A stretch of 64,000 bases of DNA from DASUBV01 sp036501025 (GCA_036501025.1 DASYBB010000168.1:1-64000); one strand, 5' to 3'. Counted from the stretch's first letter, positions 42,188-51,188 are shown. The notes: generated by a model not told the origin, from the sequence alone. Numbers and translations are program-made.

Positions 42188-43201
42188 ATGGACGACGACC
42201 AGAGCATGCGCGACCGCGTAGCCAGCGATGAGCCGGCGCCCGCCGCAGGCCGGCCGGACCCGGCCGCTGGCGCCGCCGCCGGCCCGGCCGATGCCCCGCG
42301 GGACCAGGGCGGGTCCGATACGGCGAAAGCCGAGCCGGCCACGGCGGACGCGAAGGGGAAAAGGGGCAAGCGCAACCGGTCGTTCTGGCGCGAGCTGCCC
42401 GTCCTCATCGTGGTCGCCCTGGCCATTGCGCTGCTGATCAAGACCTTCGTGGTGCAGGCGTTCTTCATCCCGTCGTCGTCGATGGAAGACACGCTGCTGA
42501 TCGGCGACAAGGTCCTGGTCAACAAGGTTGTCTACCATCTGCGGTCGATTAAGGCGGGCGACGTCATCGTCTTCGACGGCGCGGGCTCGTGGAACCCGGT
42601 TCCGCCCGCCCAGCCGCCCAGCTCGGACCCGATCGTCCGGCTGTACCACGCCACGCTCGTGCCCCTGTTCCACTCGATCGGCGGGCTGTTCGGGACGGCG
42701 CCGGGCCAGACGGACTACATCAAGCGCGTCATCGGCGTCCCCGGCGACCATGTGGCCTGCTGCAACGCCCAGGGCCGGGTCACCGTCAACGGCGTCGCGC
42801 TGCACGAGAAGAGCTACCTGTACCCCGGCGCGCAGCCCTCGGAGATCCGCTTCAGCGTGACCGTGCCGCCCGGCCGCCTGTGGGTAATGGGCGACAACCG
42901 CCTCGTCTCCGACGATTCCCGGCTGCACCGGGACGATCCCGGCAACGGCACGATCCCGGAGAACGAGGTCATCGGCCGGGCCTTCATGATCGTCTGGCCG
43001 CCGAGCCGCTGGACGGTCCTGGGCATCCCGTCCACCTTCCAGCAGCACGGGATCAGCGCCGCGGCCGCGATCCCGGGGATGATCACCACTACCGTCGCCG
43101 GCGCGCCGTACCTGCCGCTGGCGGGCGGCGTCATCGTGGCCCTGCCCGTCACCTGGCTGCAGCGACGGGTGCGCCTGCGGCGCAGGCGCGCGCGCCGGTA
43201 G
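42188..43201 (+). CDS. lepB: Signal peptidase I (second, tandem copy)
   Basis: 337 residues, paralogue of the preceding gene with long identical blocks (KTFVVQAFFIPS, YIKRVIGVPGDHVACCNAQG). Catalytic Ser in PSSSMEDTLLIGDKVLV (about 97), Lys in TDYIKRVIG (about 178) and GRLWVMGDNR. The N-terminal 65 residues are Pro/Ala/Asp-rich; the transmembrane helix is LPVLIVVALAIALLIKTFVV, and a C-terminal hydrophobic segment with a basic end is kept. ATG 42188 was chosen because the upstream open frame lies inside the first copy. rnhB follows 4 bases downstream. Confidence 0.95.
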   Translation: MDDDQSMRDRVASDEPAPAAGRPDPAAGAAAGPADAPRDQGGSDTAKAEPATADAKGKRGKRNRSFWRELPVLIVVALAIALLIKTFVVQAFFIPSSSMEDTLLIGDKVLVNKVVYHLRSIKAGDVIVFDGAGSWNPVPPAQPPSSDPIVRLYHATLVPLFHSIGGLFGTAPGQTDYIKRVIGVPGDHVACCNAQGRVTVNGVALHEKSYLYPGAQPSEIRFSVTVPPGRLWVMGDNRLVSDDSRLHRDDPGNGTIPENEVIGRAFMIVWPPSRWTVLGIPSTFQQHGISAAAAIPGMITTTVAGAPYLPLAGGVIVALPVTWLQRRVRLRRRRARR

Positions 43202-43205
43202 CGCG

Positions 43206-44024
43206 ATGCAGGCCGTCGTGCGACGACCCGTCGGCTACACGCCCCGCAGCGATGCCGGGCTGGCCGGGTTCGAGCGCATCCTCGCCCGCGCCGGGCTGGC
43301 CCCGGTCGCGGGCATCGACGAGGCCGGCCGGGGCGCCTGCGCGGGCCCGCTGGTGGTCGCGGCGGCCGTGCTGCGCACCCCCCGTTCCGGCGGTGGCGTC
43401 CCCGGCATCCCCGGCCTGGCCGACTCCAAGACGCTCACCGCCCCGGTCCGCGAGGAGATCTACCAGCAGATCATGAAGGCGGCCGTGGACTGGAGCGTGG
43501 TGGTCATCCCGCCCGCCGACGTCGACCGGCTGGGCCTGCACGTCTGCAATGTCAGCGGGATGCGCCGCGCCCTGGCTGCGCTCCGCGAGCGGCCCGGCTA
43601 CGTCCTGACCGACGGCTTCCCGGTGCGCGGGCTGGCCGTCCCGGCCCTGGCCATGTGGAAGGGTGACCAGGTCGCCGCCTGCGTCGCGGCGGCCTCGATC
43701 ATCGCCAAGGTGACCAGGGACCGGCTTATGTGCGACCTGCACGGAGACCATCCGGAGTACGGATTCAACCGGCATAAGGGCTATTCCACGCCGAGTCACA
43801 TGAAGGCCCTCGCGGAGCACGGGCCGTGCCGGGAGCACCGGCGGTCCTTCGTGAATGTCGGCGGCCGGCGGGAGGATCTGGTGGAGGCGCCGGAGCTGGG
43901 GGATGAGCTGGCGGGCGACGCGGCTGACCTGGCCGGCCAGGGCGGTGCGTCGGAGAACGGGCACAATGGCTCTATCGTTGACGTCATCGAAGAGCAGGTC
44001 GTGCTGGAGGGAGGAAGAAGATGA
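43206..44024 (+). CDS. rnhB: Ribonuclease HII
   Basis: Cleaves RNA in RNA-DNA hybrids and single ribonucleotides. 272 residues; the first acidic pair is in GIDEAGRGACAGPLVVAA (about D38/E39), then GLADSKTLTAPVREEIY, DGFP with the third acidic residue, and KVTRDRLMCDLH, GFNRHKGYSTPSHMKAL. The C-terminal 55 residues beyond the core are acidic and variable. Its stop overlaps the DUF2469 start (ATGA). Confidence 0.95.
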   Translation: MQAVVRRPVGYTPRSDAGLAGFERILARAGLAPVAGIDEAGRGACAGPLVVAAAVLRTPRSGGGVPGIPGLADSKTLTAPVREEIYQQIMKAAVDWSVVVIPPADVDRLGLHVCNVSGMRRALAALRERPGYVLTDGFPVRGLAVPALAMWKGDQVAACVAAASIIAKVTRDRLMCDLHGDHPEYGFNRHKGYSTPSHMKALAEHGPCREHRRSFVNVGGRREDLVEAPELGDELAGDAADLAGQGGASENGHNGSIVDVIEEQVVLEGGRR

Positions 44025-44335
44025 GCGCGGAGGATCTCGAGAAGTACGAGACCGAGATGGAGCTCCAGCTTTACCGCGAGTACCGGGACGTGGTCGGGCT
44101 GTTCAGCCATGTCGTCGAGACCGAGCGCCGCTTCTACCTCACCAACCAGGTTGAGCTGAACGTCCGCACCGCCGATAACGGCGAGGTGTTCTTCGAGGTC
44201 ACCATGCAGGATGCCTGGGTGTGGGACATGTACCGGCCTGCGCGTTTCGTGAAGAACGTCCGGGTTGTTACGTTCAAGGACGTGAACGTCGAGGAACTGG
44301 CGAAGAGCGACCTCCAGATCCCCGAGCAGAAGTAG
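44021..44335 (+). CDS. DUF2469 protein
   Basis: A 104-residue protein of the actinobacteria-specific DUF2469 family: MSAEDLEKYETEMELQLYRE, then YRDVVGLFSHVVETERRFYL, VFFEVTMQDAWVWDMYRPAR and VKNVRVVTFKDVNVEEL. It is nearly always next to rnhB and translationally coupled to it here by a 4-base overlap. Function unknown. Confidence 0.95.
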   Translation: MSAEDLEKYETEMELQLYREYRDVVGLFSHVVETERRFYLTNQVELNVRTADNGEVFFEVTMQDAWVWDMYRPARFVKNVRVVTFKDVNVEELAKSDLQIPEQK

Positions 44336-44680
44336 GCCGGCCCGCACCGGGCCCGCACCGGCGAACAGGTCAAGTCGCTGACGACGTCTGCCTGACGAGC
44401 TCCATCATGATCATGACCGATATTCCGCAGATCTGCCGGAAATTCGGTCGCGATCATGGAGCCTGACCTGGCCCCGGCAGGAGCTGTGCCGGGCGGGCGG
44501 GCGGATGCCGCCGGGTAGGGGGAGCGGGTTCCGACGGCCGGGGCACCTATGCAGGTGCCTCCGACATTTTGCGCAGTCTTATCCCCAGATCGTGCTAATG
44601 GTTGCCGTCGTCCCCGGGGACGGAAGTTGGAATGCGGGCATTCGCCTCCTCCGGCACTGTCGGGAATGGAGGTGGTGGAC
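44336..44680. other. Intergenic region between DUF2469 and yraN
   Basis: 345 bases with no gene that I can support. The main content is the 64-base palindrome at 44399-44462. The last 30 bases carry the yraN ribosome-binding site GGAGG (44669-44673 area). Confidence 0.7.
44399..44462. repeat. 64-base interrupted palindrome
   Basis: GCTCCAT (44399-44405) pairs with ATGGAGC (44456-44462); GACCGA with TCGGTC; ATTCCG with CGGAAAT; the centre GCAGATCTGC (44427-44436) is a perfect palindrome. Left and right parts carry CATGATC and GATCATG, as does the palindrome at 34529-34582. It follows the DUF2469 stop by 63 bases and could act as a terminator. Confidence 0.7.
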
Positions 44681-45037
44681 ATGAACGCCAAGGATGAGCT
44701 GGGCCGGCTGGGAGAGCAGCTGGCCGCCGACTTCCTGGAGCAATCCGAGCTGCGGATCCTCGACCGGAACTGGCGGTGCCCGGACGGCGAGATCGACATC
44801 GTGGCCCTGGAGCGCCGGACCCTGGTGATCTGCGAGGTCAAGACCCGCTCAAGCGGCCGGTACGGCACGCCCTTAGAGGCCATCAGCGCCCGCAAGCGGG
44901 TCCGGCTGCGGAAGCTCGCCGTGGCCTGGGTGCAGGCCCACGGGCTGTTCTACGAGGAGATCAGGATCGACGTCGTCGGCGTGCTCAAGGCCGAGCCCGG
45001 CGAGTTCAGCATCGAGCACGTCCGCGGGGTCGGCTAG
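44681..45037 (+). CDS. YraN family (UPF0102) nuclease-fold protein
   Basis: A 118-residue protein with the restriction-endonuclease-like fold: LGRLGEQLAADFLEQSELRI, RNWRCPDGEIDIVALE with the acidic residues, and LVICEVKTRSSGRYGTPLEA (ExK). YraN sits beside comM and dprA in most genomes; its substrate is unknown. ATG 44681 has GGAGG about 8 bases upstream; ATG 44666 would add five residues. comM starts directly at the next base after its stop. Confidence 0.92.
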   Translation: MNAKDELGRLGEQLAADFLEQSELRILDRNWRCPDGEIDIVALERRTLVICEVKTRSSGRYGTPLEAISARKRVRLRKLAVAWVQAHGLFYEEIRIDVVGVLKAEPGEFSIEHVRGVG

Positions 45038-46714
45038 ATGGCACTGGCCCGGGCACACGCCATGGCGCTCGTCGGCGTCCGCGGACACCCGGTCGAGATC
45101 GAGGCCGACATCGAGAACGGCCTGCCCGCCCTGCTGCTCGTCGGCCTGCCGGACACGGCGCTGCGCGAGGCCCGCGACCGCATCCGGTCGGCCGTCGTCA
45201 ACAGCGGCGAGGCATGGCCACAGCGGCGCATCACCGTCGGGCTGTCCCCGGCCAGCCTGCCCAAGCGCGGCTCGGGCTTCGACCTCGGCGTCGGTATCTC
45301 GATTGCAGCGGCGGCCGGCCTCGTGCCGGCGGCCCGGCTGGACGGGATGGTCTTCCTGGGCGAGCTGGGCCTGGACGGCCGGGTGCGGCCGGTGCCGGGC
45401 GTGTTACCGGCGGCGGCCGCCGCGGTCAGGGCCGGGTTCGCGACTATGGTCGTGGCGCCCGAGAACGCGGCCGAGGCCGCGCTCGTCCCGGAGTTACGGG
45501 TGCTCTGCACGCCCTCCCTGCGTGCCCTGCTCGACTGGCTGCGCGGCGCGCCGCGGCCCGCCAGGGCCGCCCAGTCGCCCGCCGGGCCTGCCGTCGGCCA
45601 GGACGCGGCGGCCCGGTGCGCAGCCGCTGAGCCCGCTGACGTCCGGGGCGCCGCGGTGCTGATCGAGCCCGGTACGCCGCTTCCCGACTCGGTGACCGCG
45701 CTCAGCGCGGCTCCCGGCCCGGATGCCATCGCCGCGGCCGGCGCGGCTTTGCCGGGCCGGGACCTGGCCGACGTGATCGGCCAGCCGATGGCCCGGCGGG
45801 CCGCCGAGATCTGCGCCGCGGGCGGGCATCACCTGATGCTGCTCGGGCCGCCGGGGGTGGGCAAGACCATGCTGGCCGAGCGGCTGCCGACGATCCTGCC
45901 GCCGTTGGAGCTGCCGGCCGCGCTGGAGGTCAGCTCCATTCACTCGGTGGCCGGGACGCTGCCCGCGGGCCGGCCGCTGCTGATCGAGCCGCCGTTCTGC
46001 GCGCCGCACCACACGGCGACCAAGGCGGCCATCGTCGGCGGCGGCAGCGGCATCATCCGGCCCGGCGCGGCGAGCCTGGCTCACTTCGGCTGCCTGTTCC
46101 TGGATGAAGCCCCGGAATTCGCGCGGGACGTGCTCGACGCGCTGCGCCAGCCCCTGGAGTCCGGCCAGGTGACGATCGCGCGATCAGGCCTGACCGCGGT
46201 GTTCCCGGCCCGGTTCATGCTGATCCTGGCGGCTAACCCGTGCCCGTGCGCGCGGGCGTCCACGGTCGGCTCGACGTGCACCTGCACGCCGATCGTGCGG
46301 CGGCGCTACCTGGCCCGCCTGTCCGGTCCGCTCATGGACCGGGTCGACGTCAAGGTCGAGCTGCTGCCGGTCGGCCGCGCCGAGCTGCTGAGCGACCTCC
46401 AGCTGGCCGAGCCGAGCCACGTCGTCGCCGGGCGGGTCGCGGCGGCCCGGGCGCGGGCCGCGCGGCGGCTGGCCGGGACGCGGTGGCGGCTGAACGCCCA
46501 GGTGCCGGGACCCGAGCTGCGCCGCGCCTTCCGCCCGGCGCCGGGTGCACTGGTGCCGCTGGAGCGGGCCATGGACCTGGGGGAGATCAGCGCCCGGGGC
46601 GTGGACCGCATTGTCCGGATGTCGTGGACGCTGGCCGACCTGGCCGGCGTCGACCGGCCGGGGACGGACGAGATCGGGTACGCCCTCGGCCTGTGGCTGG
46701 GAGTCGGGCTGTGA
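45038..46714 (+). CDS. comM: YifB/ComM family Mg-chelatase-like AAA+ protein
   Basis: A 558-residue AAA+ ATPase. The N-terminal ChlI-like domain has HAMALVGVRGHPVEIEADIE, VGLPDTALREARDRIRSAV and RITVGLSPASLPKRGSGFDL. Walker A GPPGVGKTML is near 270, Walker B CLFLDEAPEF, and the cysteine-rich NPCPCARAST then CTCTP. ComM promotes branch migration during natural transformation in Vibrio. A low-complexity linker of about 50 residues (about 170-225) precedes the ATPase. Between yraN and dprA, one DNA-uptake-type block. Confidence 0.95.
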   Translation: MALARAHAMALVGVRGHPVEIEADIENGLPALLLVGLPDTALREARDRIRSAVVNSGEAWPQRRITVGLSPASLPKRGSGFDLGVGISIAAAAGLVPAARLDGMVFLGELGLDGRVRPVPGVLPAAAAAVRAGFATMVVAPENAAEAALVPELRVLCTPSLRALLDWLRGAPRPARAAQSPAGPAVGQDAAARCAAAEPADVRGAAVLIEPGTPLPDSVTALSAAPGPDAIAAAGAALPGRDLADVIGQPMARRAAEICAAGGHHLMLLGPPGVGKTMLAERLPTILPPLELPAALEVSSIHSVAGTLPAGRPLLIEPPFCAPHHTATKAAIVGGGSGIIRPGAASLAHFGCLFLDEAPEFARDVLDALRQPLESGQVTIARSGLTAVFPARFMLILAANPCPCARASTVGSTCTCTPIVRRRYLARLSGPLMDRVDVKVELLPVGRAELLSDLQLAEPSHVVAGRVAAARARAARRLAGTRWRLNAQVPGPELRRAFRPAPGALVPLERAMDLGEISARGVDRIVRMSWTLADLAGVDRPGTDEIGYALGLWLGVGL

Positions 46715-47874
46715 GCCGGGGGAGCGCCAAGGACCGGCTGGCCCGGACCGCCCTCAGCTTCCTGGCCGAGCCCGCCGACCCGGTGCTGGGCGCGCTCCTG
46801 GAGTGCGCCAGCCCGGCCGAGATCGTCGCCGCGGTGTCCGCGCCCGGCGACGTGCGGCTCACCCTGCCCGCCATCGGCGAGAGCACCCGGAGCCTGGCCC
46901 GGGCGGTGGCGCGCTGGCGCGCCCGGCTCGACCAGGTGCCCTCCACCGCCCAGCTGGCCACCTGGCACCAGGACGGGGTGCGGATGGTCTGCCCGGGGGA
47001 GAGCGAGTGGCCGTCCCAGCTGGACGACCTCGGCTCCGCCCGCCCCATCGTGCTGTGGCTGCGCGGCCAGGCCGACCTGCGCTACGCCTGCCTGCGCTCG
47101 GTGTCGATCGTCGGCTCCCGCGCGGCGTCGGCGTACGGGTCCCACGTGGGCACGGAGCTGGCCGCCGCGGTGTCCGAGCGCGGCTGGACGGTTATCTCCG
47201 GCGGGGCCTACGGCATCGACGCGGCCGCGCACCGGGGTGCGCTGGCCACGGACGGGCTGACGATCGCGGTCCTGGCCAGCGGGCTGCGCTACGGCTACCC
47301 GCGCGGGCATCACGACCTGTTCCAGGCGATCGCCGGGCAGGGCGTCCTGGTCAGCGAGTGCCCGCCGGACCGGGCCCCGACCCGGCCGGGCTTCCTCATC
47401 CGCAACCGCATCATCGCCGCGCTCAGCCGGGGCACGGTCGTGGTGGAGGCAGCACTGCGCAGCGGGGCGCTCAACTCCGCCAAGCATGCGCGGGAGCTGC
47501 GCCGACCGGTGATGGCCGTGCCGGGCCCGGTGACGTCCGAGCAGTCGGCCGGGTGTCACGAGCTGATCCGGGAGTGGGGCGCGCTGTGCGTCACCGGCGC
47601 GGCCGACGTCGTCGAGCACATCTCGCCGATCGGCTCCGACCTGTGCGGCCCGCGCCTGGGGGCCGCGGTGCCGCGGGATCACCTCGACCCGGTGACGACC
47701 GCCGTGCTCGAGGCCGTCCCGGTCCGCGGGGGCCGGGGGCCGGCCAGCATCGCGGTCCTGGCCGGGGTCGACCTGGACACCGCGCTGCGCTGCCTCGGAC
47801 TGCTCGCCGCGGCCGGCTTCGTACAGCGCTGCGACCAGGGCTGGCGAGCGCGGAGGGAGGCCAGCGCCGATTGA
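46711..47874 (+). CDS. dprA: DNA-processing protein DprA
   Basis: Binds single-stranded DNA and loads RecA in transformation. About 387 residues from GTG 46711, whose GTGA overlaps the comM stop. Rossmann-like core: VSIVGSRAASAYGSHVGTEL, GWTVISGGAYGIDAAAHRGA, VLASGLRYGYPRGHHDLF, SECPPDRAPTRPGFLIRNRI and VVEAALRSGALNSAKHA. The C-terminal winged-helix-like end is SIAVLAGVDLDTALRCLGLL. In actinomycetes this gene is widespread although competence is not established. Confidence 0.95.
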   Translation: MSRGSAKDRLARTALSFLAEPADPVLGALLECASPAEIVAAVSAPGDVRLTLPAIGESTRSLARAVARWRARLDQVPSTAQLATWHQDGVRMVCPGESEWPSQLDDLGSARPIVLWLRGQADLRYACLRSVSIVGSRAASAYGSHVGTELAAAVSERGWTVISGGAYGIDAAAHRGALATDGLTIAVLASGLRYGYPRGHHDLFQAIAGQGVLVSECPPDRAPTRPGFLIRNRIIAALSRGTVVVEAALRSGALNSAKHARELRRPVMAVPGPVTSEQSAGCHELIREWGALCVTGAADVVEHISPIGSDLCGPRLGAAVPRDHLDPVTTAVLEAVPVRGGRGPASIAVLAGVDLDTALRCLGLLAAAGFVQRCDQGWRARREASAD

Positions 47875-47901
47875 CACTGCCTGGCCGGACTCCAAGAATG
47901 C

Positions 47902-47936
47902 TTCTAGAATTAGTTTCCATCGGTTGTTCTAGAATT
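47902..47936. promoter_or_regulatory. Paired TTCTAGAATT sites before the MFS gene
   Basis: TTCTAGAATT at 47902-47911 and again at 47927-47936, 25 bases apart; the core TTCTAGAA is a perfect palindrome. Both lie in an A/T-rich patch 60-90 bases before the exporter start, and the second contains TAGAAT, a possible -10. This looks like a double operator for a dimeric repressor not encoded next to it. Confidence 0.55.
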
Positions 47937-47994
47937 TGGCCTCCGATAGCGGGTGGGCGACTGCGATGCCGCAGGCCTGGGCAGTAGCACGGCG

Positions 47995-49551
47995 ATGGTG
48001 ACGTTCCCCTTGCGCCAGCCCGCCTTCGCGGGCCGCTGGTTCGGGCCGGACCCGGCCGGGGAAGCGCGCTACGCGAACAATGTGCTGTTCGTGGCCAGCC
48101 TGAGCACGATTCTGACGGCGCTGTCCTTCGGCCTGCTGAACATCTCGCTGCCCGTCGTGGTCCGGTACTTCCACGCGTCGGCGCTGCAGGCGAGCTGGCT
48201 GCTGCTGGGCTCGATGCTGACGGTCACGGCGCTGATCATCATGTTCGGGCGGCTGGCCGACATCTTCGGCCGCCGCCCGATGTACCTGACCGGGATCTCG
48301 CTGATGACGGTCAGCTCGCTGGCCGCCGCGCTTTCCCCGACCGTGACCTTCCTGATCATCGTCCGGGCCGTCCAGGCCATCGGGGTGGCGATGCTGCTGG
48401 CCAACCTGGCGGCCATGCTGGCGCTGACGTTCCCGCCGGAGCGGCTGCCGAAGGTGATGGGCATCTACATGTCCGCGCTGTCGGCCGCCACGCTGGCCGG
48501 GCCGCCGGTCGGGGCGATCCTGGCCGAGACGGTGGGCTGGCGGTGGATCTTCGGCCTGCTGCTGCCCATCGGCGCATTCTGCCTCGTGTGGGCGGCGGCG
48601 ACGCTGCGGCCGATGCCGCCGATGAGCGCGCATCGGGAGCGGCTTGACATCCCGGGCACCGTGCTGATCGCGGTGGCGCTGTCGGGCCTGGTCATCGGGC
48701 TCTCCGAGGTGCAGACCTCGGGGCTGCGCAGTCCGCTGGTGATCGGCTCGCTCATCGTCTTCGTGCTCGGGCTGCCCGTGTTCGCATTCGTGGAGCGGCG
48801 GACCCGGGCCCCGCTCATCGACCTGAAGCTGTTCGCGAAGCCGTCGGTTGCCGCGGCCAACGCGGCGATGTTCCTCGGCAACATGGCCCGCTTCGCGGCC
48901 GAGGTGATGGGCGGCCTGTACTTCCAGGCGGTCAACGGGGACAGCGTGCTGATCGCGGCGGCCAAGGTGCTGCCGATGCCGATCTGCACCACCCTGGCCG
49001 GGCTGGCCATGGGCCGGATCAGCCGCTGGGGATCGCAGCGCGGCATCGCCGTCGTGGCGGCCTGGATCTCGACCGCCGGCGTCGTCGTGCTCCTGGCCGC
49101 CTTCGGCGGCGGCTTGAGCTATCCGCTGGTCGGGCTCGGCTTCCTGATCACCGGGATCGGCGGCGGGGTCTTCATGCCAGCCAACACCACCGCCATCCTG
49201 CATGAGATTCCCCGGGAACGGATGGGCGTGGTCAACGCGGTCCGGATGATGCTGATGAACTCCGGCAGCCTGCTCGCCTCCGCGCTGGGCCTGGCCCTGA
49301 TCACCAGCACGCTGCCCTTCGCGCTGCACAGCGCGGTGTTCGCCGGGACGCTGTCGCGGGTCGGCCCGCAGTACGTCGGCGCGCTGCGCGACGGCTACAC
49401 CCGCGCCATGCTGGCCCTGCTGGCGCTCAGCGTGCTCGGCGCGGCCAGCGCCATGATCAGCAAGCGCGCCCACGAGCGCTCGGCCGCCGGCCGCGGCAGC
49501 CGTGCCGGCACGCTGCCCGATACGGGCGTGCTGCCCGATCGGACGCCCTAG
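47995..49551 (+). CDS. MFS drug exporter, DHA2 (EmrB/QacA-like) family
   Basis: About 518 residues with fourteen expected membrane segments. Motif A in FGRLADIFGRRPMYLTG, the helix-4/5 region VRAVQAIGVAMLLANLAAML and motif C-like SALSAATLAGPPVGAILAET, then VGWRWIFGLLLPIGAFCL. Such proteins export drugs or metabolites by proton antiport. Start ATG 47995 gives a usual N-terminus; GTG 47953 would add 14 residues. It interrupts the common dprA-xerC neighbourhood and has its own operator-like sites, so it is probably a regulated accessory gene. Substrate unknown. Confidence 0.88.
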   Translation: MVTFPLRQPAFAGRWFGPDPAGEARYANNVLFVASLSTILTALSFGLLNISLPVVVRYFHASALQASWLLLGSMLTVTALIIMFGRLADIFGRRPMYLTGISLMTVSSLAAALSPTVTFLIIVRAVQAIGVAMLLANLAAMLALTFPPERLPKVMGIYMSALSAATLAGPPVGAILAETVGWRWIFGLLLPIGAFCLVWAAATLRPMPPMSAHRERLDIPGTVLIAVALSGLVIGLSEVQTSGLRSPLVIGSLIVFVLGLPVFAFVERRTRAPLIDLKLFAKPSVAAANAAMFLGNMARFAAEVMGGLYFQAVNGDSVLIAAAKVLPMPICTTLAGLAMGRISRWGSQRGIAVVAAWISTAGVVVLLAAFGGGLSYPLVGLGFLITGIGGGVFMPANTTAILHEIPRERMGVVNAVRMMLMNSGSLLASALGLALITSTLPFALHSAVFAGTLSRVGPQYVGALRDGYTRAMLALLALSVLGAASAMISKRAHERSAAGRGSRAGTLPDTGVLPDRTP

Positions 49552-49677
49552 GACGGCACGCCGGCCAGGCTCGCGCGGGCCAGGAGAGCCATAAAGCAAG
49601 CCAGAGAGCCAGAAACCCGGCGTGACACGCGCCCGGGATAACGTCTCCGTGCCCCGGCCGGGCCGACACTGGGGGGC

Positions 49678-50895
49678 ATGCCGCCGCGTTCGCAGGCCCG
49701 GCCGCACGGGGCAGCCCGGCCGGGCGAGGAGAGCCCGCCGCTGTCACCGGAGCTGACCCGGGCGCTGGCCGACTTCGAGCGGCACCTCACGTCCGAGCGC
49801 AACCTGTCCCGGCACACCGTGCGGGCCTACCTCGGCGATGTCACCGGCCTGCTGCTGCGCCTGGGTCAGGAGGGCGGCACGGAGCTGGCCCAGCTTGACA
49901 TCCAGGTGCTCCGCTCCTGGCTGGCTGTGCAGCATGCGACCGGGCAGGCCCGGACGTCGATCGCCCGCCGGGCAGCGGCGGCCAGGGCGTTCACCGCGTT
50001 CGCGCACGCGCGCGGCCTGCTGAGCCCGGACCCGGGGCGGCTGCTCGGGACGCCGCGGACCGGCCGGCACCTGCCGCAGGTGCTGGCGAGGGAGCAGATG
50101 CTGGCCGTGCTCGACAGCCCGGGGACGGGCACGGCGCCTGCCGGGCGGGCCGCGCCGCCCCGTGGCGAGGCGGCCGGCGGCGATGCTGCCGGCGGCGAGG
50201 CGGCCCGCGGCAATGCGGCCGGCAGAGATGCGGCCCGCGGCGAGGCGGCCCGCATGGAGGCTGCCCCTGACCGGGCCGGCCCGGCCGAGGCCGGCCTGAC
50301 GCCCCATGAACGGGCGCTGGCCCGGCGGGACCAGGCCATCATGGAGCTCCTGTACGCGACCGGGATCCGGGTCAGCGAGCTGTGCGGCCTGGACGTGGGG
50401 GACCTGGACGAGGAGCGGCACACGATCCGGGTCATGGGCAAGGGCGGCAAGGAGCGGATCGTGCCGGTCGGGCTGCCGGCGCTGCGGGCCGTCCGCGCCT
50501 GGCTGCTGGACGGCCGCGCCATGCTCGCCAGCGGGGCCGCGGGCGGCGCCCGCCGCGGGCCCACCCTGACCGAACAGGCCGCCGCCCAGCATCGGGGGAG
50601 CCGGCCGCCTGGCCTGCCCCTGTTCCTCGGCGCGCGGGGGCGGCGGCTGGATCCCCGGACCGCGCGCCGGGTCGTGCACCAGCGGATCGCCGCCGCTGCC
50701 GCGAGCCGGGTCCCGGACACCGGGCCGCACGGGCTCCGCCACACGGCGGCCACCCACCTGCTGGAGGGCGGCGCGGATCTGCGCAGCGTGCAGGAGATGC
50801 TGGGCCACGCGTCGCTCGCGACGACCCAGATCTACACGCACGTCAGCGTTGAGCGGCTGCTGGCCGCCTTCCGCCAGGCGCACCCGCGGGCGTAG
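49678..50895 (+). CDS. xerC: Tyrosine recombinase XerC with low-complexity insertions
   Basis: Site-specific recombinase that resolves chromosome dimers at dif. Core-binding domain: LADFERHLTSERNLSRHTVR, IARRAAAARAFTAFAHARGL. Catalytic residues: Arg in YATGIRVSELCGLDVGD (about 230), Lys in GKGGKERIVPVG, HxxR in HGLRHTAATHLLEGG (about 351), His in MLGHASLATTQ and Tyr in IYTHVS (about 385). At 405 residues it is about 100 longer than usual: one Ala/Gly/Arg/Glu-rich repeat insertion lies at about 155-205 between the two domains, a second at about 280-325 inside the catalytic domain. All active-site residues are kept. Confidence 0.93.
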   Translation: MPPRSQARPHGAARPGEESPPLSPELTRALADFERHLTSERNLSRHTVRAYLGDVTGLLLRLGQEGGTELAQLDIQVLRSWLAVQHATGQARTSIARRAAAARAFTAFAHARGLLSPDPGRLLGTPRTGRHLPQVLAREQMLAVLDSPGTGTAPAGRAAPPRGEAAGGDAAGGEAARGNAAGRDAARGEAARMEAAPDRAGPAEAGLTPHERALARRDQAIMELLYATGIRVSELCGLDVGDLDEERHTIRVMGKGGKERIVPVGLPALRAVRAWLLDGRAMLASGAAGGARRGPTLTEQAAAQHRGSRPPGLPLFLGARGRRLDPRTARRVVHQRIAAAAASRVPDTGPHGLRHTAATHLLEGGADLRSVQEMLGHASLATTQIYTHVSVERLLAAFRQAHPRA

Positions 50896-51188
50896 CGGGC
50901 CGGCCTATCGCGGGCCGCCCGCCGACCGGGTTTGCCATGTAGACTTATGGAACGGCCACTAGCAGGTCCGCATGCGCATGCACGCGGTCGGGGTGGTGGC
51001 TGAATTCGCGCGCCCGCTCTGCCGCGTCGGATGCACAGGCCCGGATCCTCTGGCCGACCTCCGCGCGGGACGCTCCTCACCGGTTCGCGGGACATTGTCT
51101 CGCCGCGAGGACGTCCGGGTGCCAGGCATAAACCGGACGGTACCTGAGCCCGCGGGCCAGGTACCTCGAGAGGGAAGGGGACACCGGA
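50896..51188 (+). other. rpsB leader region
   Basis: About 290 bases upstream of rpsB. TAGACT at 50940-50945 resembles a -10 box but I find no fitting -35. GGTACCT (51139-51145) pairs with AGGTACC (51159-51165) in a small hairpin near the gene, and GAGAGGGAAGGGG before ATG 51189 is the ribosome-binding site. Ribosomal-protein leaders are often regulated by structure; that is inference here. Confidence 0.45.

Noticed and set aside
47929..49707. A 592-codon minus-strand frame opposite the MFS gene
   Set aside because: Mirror of a clear transporter gene; composition is Gln/His/Arg/Gly-rich without motif.
49678..50895. The tyrosine recombinase as an integrase of a mobile element
   Set aside because: It lies in the conserved dprA/rpsB neighbourhood and matches XerC, with no other mobile genes; the extra length is low-complexity insertion.
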